Shown here: positions 1 to 10,561 of the stretch, in pieces
How positions within the stretch are numbered: position 1 is the first letter of the stretch
Layout: each line of letters opens with the position of its first letter
Assembly (NCBI RefSeq): GCF_020283565.1
Contig: NC_060063.1
Coordinates: 48,878,856 to 48,942,855 of the forward strand
Source: Trifolium pratense
Lineage: Eukaryota > Streptophyta > Magnoliopsida > Fabales > Fabaceae
Reading direction: 5' to 3'
Length of the DNA: 64,000 nucleotides
Made by a program: the position numbers and the translations under genes
Notes under the pieces: generated by a model
What the model was told of the DNA's origin: nothing
Database searches by the model: none
Seen by the model: only the letters and a program-made list of their open reading frames with translations

Positions 1-1360
1 ATAAAGCATGATCATGAAATGATTCCTATGCCTAAGCAAAATTCTCAACATTCTTATCAAACAATCAAGACTCAAGTGTTATCTCAAATTTCTCACAATT
101 ATTTCTCTCAAGGGTAAGTGTTTAACTCAATCCAAGCAATGTGCATGCAACAATTCAACTCAAACATTTATCCAAGCAATATCACAAAACATGCTATCAG
201 TTGTGGATCACTAAGGACTTTATCAAGCTTGTAATGGGGCTGGGCTACAAAAATTCATTGTTTTTCTATGGATTCAAAAAGCCTCAAGGATAAGAGAGCA
301 CAAAATCTGCAAAATTCATCTCATGATTCATTTACTCCCTTTCTTTTTCCCCCTATTTCCATTTGTGGTGATTTCTTTTGTTTTGACACTTTTCACAGAA
401 TTTTGTTTTCTTTTCTCATTTCCTTTTGACTTTCAATTGTGTCAAGCAACTCACTTATCAATAACATTCATTTTTTTCTTTTTCAATCACCATAACATTA
501 CCTTTTTTCAACCAATTTATTTATCTATTTTTCAACCTACTTCTCCCCAACTTTATCATATAACCCTTATAAAAATACACTTGCTCTCCTATCCTAAGAC
601 AAGGGTAGAGTAGTTGTTTTTCTTTTCTTCTGGTTTCAGGGTTTATAAAACAAACAATTTTCAAAATTTAAGGCTCAAATGGGGACACAAAAGATCACTA
701 TCTCACAGGGTAGGTTAAATTTGGCTAAGTGGTTATCACTCAAAAAGAAACAAGGCCTTGATCATATCCACAACATCAAACACATTAGTGACAGCAATAT
801 TAAGCTAAAATCAAATGAGCATACACAATTGCCGGCACTCTCATATTTATGTAAACAATGGAAAGTTCACACATTCTCACCTGGCTAGATTGGATAACAC
901 AAGTTTCAATCATGTTCAACAAAAATGGTGAGAATCATCTTAGGACAAGTAACACATTTCAAAAACATGTTAAGTTTCTAAGCCTATTTTGAACACTAAT
1001 CAAAGAAGATTGACAAATATCTCTACAAATTGACTATCATGCTCAACACATTGATTTATCACAAACCTATCTTTCGATTTCAAACATATGTGAGCTTGTT
1101 CTTCAAAATGCTATTCACAATATTTCACATTACTAGACTATCATACTACTATATTAAATTACTAATTATCATGCATTAAACTTCAAACATTCATCATATG
1201 TTCACAACAAAACACAAAACAAGTGACACACATTCATACTTCCACATGTTCCACATAGTCAATACAAAAGATAAACTACTTAAACTTAAACATTAAATGA
1301 CTGAAAGCTTTTTAAAGTTCACTCATTTTGGCGAGCTTTTCAGCCATCTCCTTGCTTTCT
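1..1360 (-). other. 3' non-coding part of the Athila-type element
   Basis: The sequence from the stop of the third ORF to the window edge has no convincing ORF and no match to the 5' LTR. A pyrimidine-rich stretch on the plus strand (about 333-358) would be a purine tract on the element strand, but no LTR start follows it, so I do not call it the polypurine tract. Confidence 0.45.
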
Positions 1361-2638
1361 TCACTCGGATTCAGAACCGGCTTCCGAACCAGATTCGGAG
1401 CCAGCATCACTTTCATCTCCTTCTTGCATAGATGCATCAGAACCAGCTTCTCCTTCACTTGCATTGTCTCCTTCATTAGCAGCTTCAGCATCTGCTACAT
1501 TACCCCCTCCGAGAAAAGTAGGCCTGACCTCAGGCCATGCAACATAGGCTTCGAAATCTTGTGGAGTCATCACCGACTGCCCGGTGTGCTGATTATAGAA
1601 AGATTGCTGCATTGCACTCATGGCTCTATACCCTGCATCATTCTGATCATACAAATAAGTAAAATGGTTATAAAAATTCTGATCATGAACAGCAGAGGTG
1701 GAGGCCTGGGGTGGTGGGGGTGGTGGTGGTTGTTGTGCAGCTCTTCTCTTCTTCGGTTTGCAGTACCGATCCACATAATCATCATCAATCTTCCCAATCT
1801 CCTCACGTCCAATTTCAGGAATGTGTATCCTATTAGCTGTACACAATCCCATAATTAAGCACGGGAAACCCAAAGGACTGTCGGATCGCACAACAGTGGA
1901 CTTAAGGTTTTTGTCAGGGTGGCCACACAAGGTAATCTCTTTCATCCAACCAGAGATGATACCGGCCAAATCCACTTCAAGGCCTTCATTTATGTAATGA
2001 ATGAGGCCAAGTATATTCATGACAGCATCAGAAGTGTGAGAATTAGGTTGGATGTTATATAAAACAAGTAGGAAAAGGAGTAGGGTGAAGGTGCGCATAT
2101 CATCTCTAAGGGCCCTCAAAGGTCTGTTGGTTGTGCCATATACGAAGTCATGGTTAGGCCTAAGAAGTTTTCTTCGCATGGTGTCAATGTCCCAAGTCTT
2201 GCGGGCTCTTTGCTTCTGAAAATCACACAAGGTTTCATGGGCGGGTAGGGTGAAAGGGTTGCCAAGATACTCATTGATGGCATTGCGGTCAAAACGGATG
2301 GTTTTTCCGCGTACCATAGTGGTAAAAGAGAATGGCTCACCCTCAGATGGGTAAGCATTTGCATAAAATTCTCTCACAAAGGTAGTATTGAAATATTTTG
2401 GTGGGTCAATAATTCTACCCCAACGCCTATCATTGATGATTGTTGCAAACCTCTCATAGCTGCCATGCTCAAAAATCTCGAATTTCCTTTCATTCCAAAT
2501 CTTTTTCTTTTCAAGTATTTGGTACCGCTCAAATTGCTCCGGTCCACGAAACCTGCTGGGGTCAAAGGCTGTGTGCGATGAACTTGCCCCAGTCTTTTGC
2601 TTCTTTCCGGTGCTAGCTACGGGTCTTTTTGGTGCCAT
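1361..2638 (-). CDS. Third ORF of the Athila-type element (env-like position, plant retrotransposon-associated domain)
   Basis: The frame opens at 2665, but I choose the Met at 2638 (MAPKRPVAS), giving 425 residues. TTTCAG lies directly upstream (2646-2641), with a pyrimidine- and T-rich stretch before it, as expected of a 3' splice site for a spliced subgenomic mRNA. The protein has a basic N-terminus, a central domain of about 250 residues (FERYQILEKKKIW ... IISGWMKEI) of the type found in many plant retrotransposon-associated proteins, one hydrophobic stretch (TLLLFLLVLYNI, about residue 185), a Pro run and an acidic Ser/Glu/Gly tail. I see no clear signal peptide or fusion peptide, so an envelope function is not supported by sequence. 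It is intact. Confidence 0.7.
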   Translation of the reverse strand: MAPKRPVASTGKKQKTGASSSHTAFDPSRFRGPEQFERYQILEKKKIWNERKFEIFEHGSYERFATIINDRRWGRIIDPPKYFNTTFVREFYANAYPSEGEPFSFTTMVRGKTIRFDRNAINEYLGNPFTLPAHETLCDFQKQRARKTWDIDTMRRKLLRPNHDFVYGTTNRPLRALRDDMRTFTLLLFLLVLYNIQPNSHTSDAVMNILGLIHYINEGLEVDLAGIISGWMKEITLCGHPDKNLKSTVVRSDSPLGFPCLIMGLCTANRIHIPEIGREEIGKIDDDYVDRYCKPKKRRAAQQPPPPPPPQASTSAVHDQNFYNHFTYLYDQNDAGYRAMSAMQQSFYNQHTGQSVMTPQDFEAYVAWPEVRPTFLGGGNVADAEAANEGDNASEGEAGSDASMQEGDESDAGSESGSEAGSESE

Positions 2639-2665
2639 TCCTGAAATTACTTCGAAAAACCACAT

Positions 2666-3612
2666 AAGTCTTTTGCTCAGATAATTAGATAATTTATATT
2701 ACAGAGCATGAATGTCAACTTTTGAAAGTTCCTGTCGCAAATTGTTAGCGAAAATTTCCGGTTATGAAGTAACAATTAACACAAGGGTTTTGCAAGATGC
2801 ACTTTAGCAGACAACAACTATACACACACAGAGAGTTTAAATTTAGGGTTTAAAATTTCAATTTCTTGAAACAAATTTGTAGCATGTGTGAACAAATTTA
2901 CACAAAAGAAATTCAAAAGCAACTTATTTATTCACAATTGTTCACAATTTTGTCAAGAAGAATTTCAACATGAAGAGATTTAAATTTGTGTACCCTAATT
3001 CATTGAAGAACATACATGGCTACCCATAATTTCATCAAAATTTTCAAACTATCTATACAATTATGCATCTTTCTACCCACAATATCATGCATCTTTTACT
3101 ATGAAAAAAAATGATAAAAATTGGAAATTGAAGTTAAAATTCTGCATACCTGAGTGATGGAGATGCACAAACTGAAAGTAGAAATGAATGGGGTAGTGGG
3201 TGTTGTCTTAGATTTGAGATGGTGAAGGATGGAGATGGTGGTTTTGAGAATTTTGTGAGAAGAGGGAGTTAGAAAAGTGGAATTAGGGTTGAAAAGGGTG
3301 AGATTCGTACTCCCCTCTGATTTTGTGGAAGTGGGAGTGTGAGGTGGCATGTGAGGTGGCAAAAAATGGCCAACTGTCAATTAATTGTAAAACTGCAGAT
3401 TTCGCACTGTTCGCTTAGCGAATGGATTATTCGCTTAGCGAACACACACCAGAAAAAATTCTGCATAATTGGCCTGCTGTATCTGGCCAACTTGCTTCCT
3501 TCATAACAAAAGTGTTTAATGCATGCTAAAACTTGAAAAATACTTACAAAATTGGGTTGCCTCCCAACAAGCGCTTGTTTTACGTCATTAGCTCGACGTT
3601 CTTTTTGGAGTT
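2666..3612 (-). other. Spacer between pol and the third ORF, with conserved post-pol block and inverted repeats
   Basis: No host gene is present. Just after the pol stop the minus strand can be read as RRANDVKQALVGRQPN (about 3540-3600). The DNA under it includes TTGGG-AGGCAA-CCCAA, a possible short hairpin, and I recall this block as widely shared among plant elements of this lineage. Further on, TTCGCTTAGCGAA occurs twice (3410-3422 and 3430-3442). The remainder (2666-3400) is AT-rich, non-coding, and leads into the candidate splice acceptor of the third ORF. Confidence 0.5.
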
Positions 3613-5289
3613 TCAAGGATCGGAAAGTGGGATTTTGGTAGTGCCACGATCAAATTCACCACCAAAATAGAGCTTCAATTTTTGACCATTCACAGTCCAT
3701 GTGTCATTGGTAGCTGGATCTTCCAACACAACTGCACCATATGGTTTCACTTCTCGGATTTTGAAAGGACCGGACCATTTGGATTTAAGCTTTCCCGGAA
3801 ATAACTTCAATCTTGAGTTGAAAAGCAAAACCATTTGGCCTGGCCTAAATTCTTTGTTGACAAGCCGTTTATCATGATAGCTTTTGACCTTCTCTTTGTA
3901 CAGCTTAGAAGATTCATAAGCTTGGCATCTCAATTCATCCAACTGTTGTAACTGAACTTTTCTTTTCTCTCCAGCTTGGCTTTCATCAAAATTCAAAAAT
4001 TTTAAAGCCCAATAGGCTTTATGTTCAAGCTCGACCGGGAGATGACATGCCTTACCATATACCATCTGAAAAGGTGTAAGGCCTATTGGTGCTTTGAAAG
4101 CAGTTCGATATGCCCATAATGCCTCGTCTAACTTCAATGACCAATCTTTTCTTGATGCAGACACAGTTTTTTCAAGAATTTTCTTTATTTCACGATTCGA
4201 AACTTCTGCTTGTCCGTTGGTCTGAGGATGGTATGGTGATGCTACTTTGTGCTTGACTCCATAATGCTCAAGTGCTTTGGCTAGTTGAGAATTGCAAAAA
4301 TGTGACCCTCCATCACTAATAAGCACACGAGGAGTTCCAAAACGAGTGAAAATGTTTCTTTTTAGAAATTTTATCACCGTTTTGCCATCGGCTTTTGGTG
4401 ACGCAATTGCTTCCACCCACTTAGACACATAATCTACGGCCACAAGAATGTATTCATTTGAAAATGATGATGGAAAAGGGCCAACAAAATCAATACCCCA
4501 GCAATCAAATACTTCAACAACATGCATGTTTTGAAGTGGCATTTCATTGCGCCTTGAAATTCCACCAATTCTTTGACAGTTATCACATCTCCGAGTATGT
4601 TCATAAGTGTCTTTGAACAAACTCGGCCAAAAGAATCCTGACTGCAAAATTTTTGCTGCTGTTCTCTCTCCATTATAATGGCCTCCATATGGTGAGTTAT
4701 GACAATGCCACATGATGCTTGTGGCTTCCTCTTTTGTAACACATCTCCTCAACAGGTTATCAGCTCCAATCTTAAACAAATAAGGATCATCCCAAACATA
4801 TTGATTTGCTTCACGGAGGAACTTTTTCTTTTGGTGCCAATTGAAATCATCCGGTATTAATCCGGATGCTTTGAAATTAGCCATATCAGCAAACCATGGC
4901 CTTTCTTGCACCATAAGCAGTTTTTCATCGGGGAATTCTTCAAGAACCTCTCGTTCATGTTTGGTCACCTCATTGTTTACAAGTCTTGATAAGTGATCAG
5001 CTACCAAGTTTTCTGTTCCCTTTTTATCTTTGATCTCAAGATCAAACTCTTGTAGTAAGAGCATCCACCGAATGAGTCTCGGCTTAGAATCAGCTTTTGT
5101 AATCAAATACTTGATAGCTGCATGGTCAGTGTACACAACAATCTTTGAACCAATCAAATAAGAACGAAATTTCTCAAGTGCATACACTATAGCAAGCAAT
5201 TCTTTCTCGGTTGTTGCATAGTTAACTTGTGCATCATTTAATACTTTGCTTGCATAGTGTATAGCATGAAAAATTTTGTTCTTTCTTTG
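3613..5289 (-). pseudogene. RNase H-integrase part of the polyprotein (same frame after the TGA)
   Basis: The sequence continues the gag-pol frame after the premature stop: 558 codons, of which the first Met-initiated stretch is 528 residues (5199-3613). RNase H comes first. The integrase zinc finger HHCC follows ([12 protein letters not shown] ... CDNCQRIG, about residues 160-211 of the Met-initiated part). The catalytic core has D in DFVGPF (about 238), D in SDGGSHF (about 295) and E in NGQAE; the last two are separated by 35 residues, the canonical D-x35-E. A GPF/Y-type C-terminus ([10 protein letters not shown]) is present and no chromodomain follows. Alone this part lacks a natural start, so it is not an independent gene. 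Confidence 0.9.
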
Positions 5290-8200
5290 TCAAAGGACTG
5301 CACCAACTGCATAATCACTAGCATCACACATCAATTCAAATTCAAGTTTCCAATCGGGTGCTATGATTATGGGTGCAGTCACCAATCTTTCTTTCAATTT
5401 ATTAAAAGCAAGTAAACATTCATCATCAATTTTAAAAGACGTACCTTTGTTAAGCAGATTGCTTAATGGTTTGGCAATTTTGGAAAAATCTTTGATGAAT
5501 CTTCGGTAGAAACTGGCATGACCTAGAAAACTTCTGATTCCTTTGACATTTACCGGAGGAGGGAGCTTTTCAATGACCTCCACCTTTGCTTTATCCACTT
5601 CAATACCCTTGGAAGAGATCTTGTGACCAAGAACAATGCCTTCGGTCACCATAAAATGACACTTCTCCCAATTAAGAACCAGGTTTGTTTCAACACACCG
5701 CTTCAGTACGGTGTCCAAATTCTTCAAGCAATGTTGGAATGACGGACCGAACACGGAGAAATCATCCATAAACACCTCAATGCATTTCTCTATCAAGTCA
5801 GAAAAAATTGCTTGCATACACCGTTGAAATGTTGCTGGTGCATTGCACAATCCGAAAGGCATTCTTCTATAAGCAAAAACACCGAAAGGACATGTGAAAG
5901 CTGTTTTTTCATGATCCTCGGGGTTGACTGAAATTTGATTGTACCCCGAATAACCATCTAAGAAACAATAGAACTTTTGACCGGATAGTCTCTCAAGCAT
6001 TTGATCCATAAATGGTAATGGAAAATGATCTTTTCTGGTTGCTTTGTTGAGTCTCCGATAGTCTATACACATCCGCCACCCGGTGACGGTTCTTGATGGA
6101 ATCAATTCATTTTTGTCATTTGTAATCACTGTCATTCCTCCTTTCTTTGGAACCACCTGGACTGGACTGACCCAAGCACTGTCGGAAATCGGATAAATCA
6201 TACCAGCTTCAAGTAATTTCACCACTTCTTTTCTTACAACCTCCTTCATTGTTGGATTCAAACGACGTTGGGGCTGTGCAACTGGTTTATAATCATCCTC
6301 CATCATGATACTATGCATACAATAAGATGGACTAATACCTTTCAAGTCGGATAATGCCCATCTGATTGCTTCTTTGTTGTTTTTCAGCACTTGAATCAGA
6401 CTTTCTTCTTCACCTTTTGATAGAGAACTGCTGATTATTACTGGTTTTTGATTGTCATCCCCAAGGAAAACATACTTGAGGTGTGATGGTAATGTTTTCA
6501 GCTCAAGTTTTACTTCTACCGGCTTTCCATCCTTCTTCAACTCGTCAATCTCTATTTCAGGTTGAGGTAATTCTTCAAAAGTATCAAGTTGCTTCAAGAA
6601 GTCCTCAATCTCTTCTTCTTTCTCGGGGTCAAGTGCTTCGAAAGCATCTGTCAAGGCCTGTTCAAGAGATGAAGGTCTATGTGCTTGCTTTCTTACATCT
6701 AATATGGCTTCTTCAGTTGCATCAATTTTGAAGCACATATCTTTCTCATGTGGATGCTTCATAGCTTCCCACAAATTAAAACTAACCTCCTCATCTTGAA
6801 CTCGAACTTTCATCACCCCGTCATCAATATCAATCATCATACGAGCTGTTTTCATGAACGGCCTTCCAAGAATTAATGGAACATCATCATCTTCTTCAAT
6901 GTCCATCACCACAAAGTCTATAGGGAACATAAACTTATCAACTTTTACAAGAACATCTTCAGCCATTCCCGATGGACGAGTGATGGATTTATCAGCAAGT
7001 TGCAACGTCATTCTTGTACGGGTGATGTCAAGACCACCAACCCGTTGAATCACCGATAAAGGAATAAGATTGATGCTTGACCCTAGATCAATAAGGGCTT
7101 TTCCAACATTCACATTACCAATGGTGACTGGCAACGTGACTCTCCCCGGATCTTTTTCTTTTGTCGGAAGGGTTCGTTGAATAATGGCACTACAGCTTGC
7201 ATCAAGTTGAATGACTTCATCATCATTGTACTTCCTCTTTTTGGTAAGGATTTCTTTCATAAATTTTGCATATGTTGGCATCTGCTCTAAGGCTTCGGAA
7301 AATGGAATGTTGATTTGCAATCTTTTAAAGATATCCATAAACCTTGCATACTGCCTTTCTTTATCCTTCTTTGATGGAGCATGTGGATAAGGCAGATGTT
7401 GAGGTAAACTACTCTTTTCTTTTCTCACTTCAACCTCCTTCTCTCCCTTCTCTGCAATTTTTTCATTTTTTTCTGTTTTTTCATTTTTTTCTTTTTCAAC
7501 TAATTCTTCCTTTTTATTCTTTTCTGCTTCATTCTCACTTTCTCCTTCCTCCTCTTCATCTGCTCGTCTCATAACCTCCTCTTCCTTCCTCAAATTATCA
7601 CCTATTCCCTTGCCAACTTCCTTACCGCTTCTTGTTGTAATTGACTTGCATTGTTCTTTTGGATTCGGTTCGGTGTTGGCTGCAAATGATCCTCCTTGAT
7701 TTTTGTTATTGGCCATTTCTTTTGCTATTTGACCAATCTGAGTCTCAAGATTTCTTAACACCGCATCATTGCCTCTTTGGTAGACTTGAGTTTCTTGCAC
7801 AAACTGATTTTGTTGTTGATTCATCAAATTTTGTTGTTGATTCTGTTTGGTCTGCGTCTCTATGAATGATCTCAAAGCTTCTTCCAAATTTGAATTTTGA
7901 GTTTGTTGTACCGGTGGTTGACTGTAGCTTTCATATTGTCTTTGCCTATTTGATGAGCCAACATCTTGTCTCCAACCTTGACCATAGTTTGAGTTGTTTC
8001 CCCTTTGATAGCCAGCATTATTCGGATACTGACTCTGTCTTTGTTGATTTGCCATGAAGTTCACCTCTTCATGAGATGGAGGACAATGACCAGTTGGATG
8101 ATCTCCGGTGCATAATTCACAAGATGCTACTTGCTTTGCTTTCCCCGATCCTTCTTGAAGAGTCATCAACTTTGACATTTGTTTGGATAACTCCTCCACC

Positions 8201-9111
8201 GTGTTGGTAAGAAGCTTATTTTGAGCCAATACAGCATCTGATGGATCAAGTTCAAGAATTCCAGGCTTCTTTTGAGTTTTGCTGCGTTCACTTTGTCGAT
8301 CACTAAGTGACATTTTTTCAATGATAGTCGTAGCATCTGCAGCACTTAATGATAAAAGAGAACCACCTGCTGTTGCATCTAAAAGGAGCTTTGAATCCTG
8401 CAAAAGACCATTTCTAAAAATATGAATTTGGGTTAGTTCATCAAATCCATGATTAGGGCATTTACGCAGCATTGCTTTGTATCGATCCCATGCTTCACAA
8501 AGAGTCTCATTGGAACCTTGAGAAAACACTGCGATTGATGTCTTTGACTCCATGAACTTGTGATGCGGAAAGAATCGATCAAGAAACTTTTCTTCCAAAG
8601 TATTCCAATTTGTCATGACTTGAGCTGGTAAATCAAGGTACCAATCTTTGGCTTTTCCTATCAATGAATGTGGAAACATTCTCATGAACACCGCTTCCTC
8701 CTCCGCTTCAGGAGCACCAAGTGAACCGGCAATTTCATAGAATTTGACCAAATGGTTGTACGGATCTTCATGTGACAAACCTGTAAAAGGGTTAGCATAT
8801 AACAATTGCAAGAGTCCGGTTTTCATCTCCGTTTGTCTTGCACCTCTGGGAGGCCTTGCAAGATGAGCAAGCCTCCGCGGACTATTGTGACATGGCCTTA
8901 TACCGGCACCTCCACCTTCGTTACGTGGCGGATCGTCAGCCATCTCTTCGGAGATTGAGGATGTTGAAGAAATAGAAGCAGAATTTTCTTCTTGCAGCCT
9001 CTTTTGTTTGGCTAATTGTTTCCTTTTCTTTCTTTGACTGTTATTCCTTCGAGCTGTTCTTTCGATTTCTGGATCAAAAAGTAAATTTTCTGCAGAAATC
9101 TTTCCTCGCAT
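5290..9111 (-). pseudogene. gag-protease-reverse transcriptase part of the polyprotein, ended by a premature TGA
   Basis: These 1273 codons form the first part of the retroelement polyprotein. The N-terminus carries the FDPEIERT motif common in this lineage. A retrotransposon gag domain spans about residues 110-245, followed by a CCHC-like zinc knuckle (C-x2-C-x3-H-x4-C, about 331-343) and Gln/Asn-rich and then Glu/Lys-rich linkers. The aspartic protease has DLGSS at about 673-677. The reverse transcriptase spans about 930-1170, with YRRLNKATRKDHFPLP and the catalytic FMDD at about 1113. The frame stops at TGA (5292-5290) just inside RNase H, where related elements have a Gly codon. The same frame stays open beyond it down to 3613, so this is a single nonsense change rather than a natural end. 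Confidence 0.92.
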
Positions 9112-9243
9112 AAACAGGACAACAATCTAACCAGACAAGTTAGCGTGCACAAAAGATAACGAATAGTAACTGAAATTTTTAAAAAGTACAAAATTGCTTA
9201 AAACGATAGAAATTGCGATTAAACAACTAATATCAAACGCCAG

Positions 9244-9261
9244 TCCCCGGCAACGGCGCCA
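9244..9261 (-). other. Primer binding site complementary to tRNA-Asp
   Basis: The minus strand reads TGGCGCCGTTGCCGGGGA two bases after the LTR end. This is the complement of the 3' end of plant tRNA-Asp(GUC) including CCA, and tRNA-Asp priming is typical of Athila/Calypso elements. All 18 bases match. Confidence 0.9.
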
Positions 9262-10045
9262 TTTGATGAAATACAAAAGCAAGTATTTTCGTTATATCGT
9301 ATCCACAGGGACTAGTGTGATATTAATTGTACATACACAAATTCCATGATTCTAAGTGCGGGTTTGTTTTGATTTGGTTTCGTAGCATAAAATTGCGATA
9401 AAAGTGCGTGATAAACTTTTGAGATAAAAACTTGTTGGAATTGGCTTTCATCAAATCATTCACATGTATCAGTTAACTATTGATATATATATTTCATTTA
9501 CCAATCAATATCGTCACGTATTACTCGTTGATCATATCCGTGTCCGGAATATGTCTTGAAATCTATTGTATCTATTAACTTTCCGATGTCTCGAATCATT
9601 AATCGATAAAATAGCATTAAGCTCTCATACTTTACGTGACTATTAAATCTCAAAATCTATGTCTAAACTTTGAACTTTAACAAGTGATTATCCTATCTTT
9701 GATTCAAATAACATATGTCTATATCATTTAAATCTTTTAATAACAGCATGAAAACAAGGACATCACTAATAATGATTGATAAATAAAACACATATAGCAA
9801 GGTTAAACTAGATTCATGATCATAATTCAATTACATCCAATCCCAACAAAAGAGATTTAGCTATGAATAGCCATGATAAACTTACAAAAGAGTGAAGATG
9901 AGAAGGATTGAAAAACCATTGGGCTTGATTTCTCAAGTTGTGTGGAATCCACCTTCAAAGCCTCACTAAAAGGATATATCTATGAAAATAGTGTTTTTCT
10001 ATCTGATATTATCTAACTTGATATTTTACAAAATGATCTGAAATG

Positions 10046-10054
10046 CTATTTATA
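10046..10054 (-). promoter_or_regulatory. TATA box of the LTR promoter
   Basis: The minus strand reads TCTATAAATAGCA inside the LTR, a consensus plant TATA box about 780 bp before the LTR 3' end. Transcription would start roughly 25-35 bp downstream, near 10010-10020. The GC-rich palindrome block lies immediately upstream of it. Confidence 0.5.
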
Positions 10055-10073
10055 GACTTCTGGAAAAGGCCTA

Positions 10074-10380
10074 TTCGCTACGCGAATCCTTGTTCGCTGC
10101 GCGAAGAAGTTGCTTAGTTGAAGAGGTTTGCTGACACGTGTATTTAGCTGTGACTCATCCTATGCTCGCTAGGTGCTCGCTGCAGCGAGCTTATTCGCTG
10201 CATGCTCGCTGGGTGTTCGCCAAGTACCTTGGACTCCCTGCCTTCGTTCGCTGTGTGTTCGCTGTGGCTTCGCTGTAGCGAGTTTGTTCGCTGCAGGTTC
10301 GCTGGGTGTTCGCCAAGTACTATGAACTCTCTGCCTTTGTTCGCTGCATGCTCGCTGCATGCTCGCTGCAGCGAATGCTT
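10074..10380. repeat. GC-rich palindrome and 93-bp tandem repeat block in the LTR
   Basis: TTCGC-N3-GCGAA palindromes occur at 10074-10086 and 10093-10105. A perfect 16-bp palindrome, GCTCGCTGCAGCGAGC, lies at 10175-10190. The segment with GGGTGTTCGCCAAGTAC is repeated at 10211 and 10304, giving a 93-bp period across roughly 10195-10380. GCTCGCTG and TTCGCTG words recur throughout. The block is far more GC-rich than its flanks and sits just upstream of the LTR TATA box. Confidence 0.8.
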
Positions 10381-10561
10381 CAGAATTTTGTTTCTTTTCT
10401 TTAATATCAGCATGAACCTAACAAAATGGTTGGATTTGATAATTCTTGCACAATTTCTTAGTACACACTATATTTACATCAAAAGTGATTTATATTCCAA
10501 GGATTTGTATTCAATAAGTGCCTTTTAAACATGCATTTTAACCAATATTTAGCACTTATCA

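Larger units (their letters stand above)
1..10561 (-). mobile_element. Athila/Calypso-type Ty3-gypsy LTR retrotransposon, 3' LTR outside the window
   Basis: In minus-strand order the element shows a 5' LTR (10561-9264), a primer site matching tRNA-Asp, a gag-protease-RT-RNase H-integrase frame, a spacer, and a third ORF in the position where Athila-lineage elements carry an env-like gene. The LTR has TG...CA ends. No sequence matching the LTR is found in 1-1360, so the second LTR should lie left of position 1. The tRNA-Asp primer, the DLGSS protease motif, the FMDD RT motif, the absence of a chromodomain and the extra 3' ORF all fit the Athila branch. The long, nearly intact frames suggest a fairly recent insertion, but one in-frame stop disables the polyprotein. 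Confidence 0.9.
9264..10561 (-). repeat. 5' LTR of the Athila-type element
   Basis: The 1298-bp LTR begins (minus strand) with TGATAAGTGCTAAATATTGG and ends TTTCATCA, two bases before the primer site. It contains a TATA box, a GC-rich block of palindromes and a 93-bp tandem duplication, none of which resemble the AT-rich surroundings. The bases just outside it are TGCTT on the plus strand (10562-10566). The matching target duplication cannot be checked because the other LTR is not in the window. Confidence 0.85.

Noticed and set aside
438..470. ACTCACTTATCA as a possible left border of the 3' LTR
   Set aside because: It shares only CACTTATCA with the LTR end; the 20 bases before it do not match ACCAATATTTAG.
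1328..1858. 176-codon plus-strand ORF
   Set aside because: It is the antisense of the retroelement's third ORF and has no family features.
10144..10413. 89-codon minus-strand ORF with internal repeats in the LTR
   Set aside because: The repeats come from the 93-bp DNA duplication in the LTR; no start context or family.
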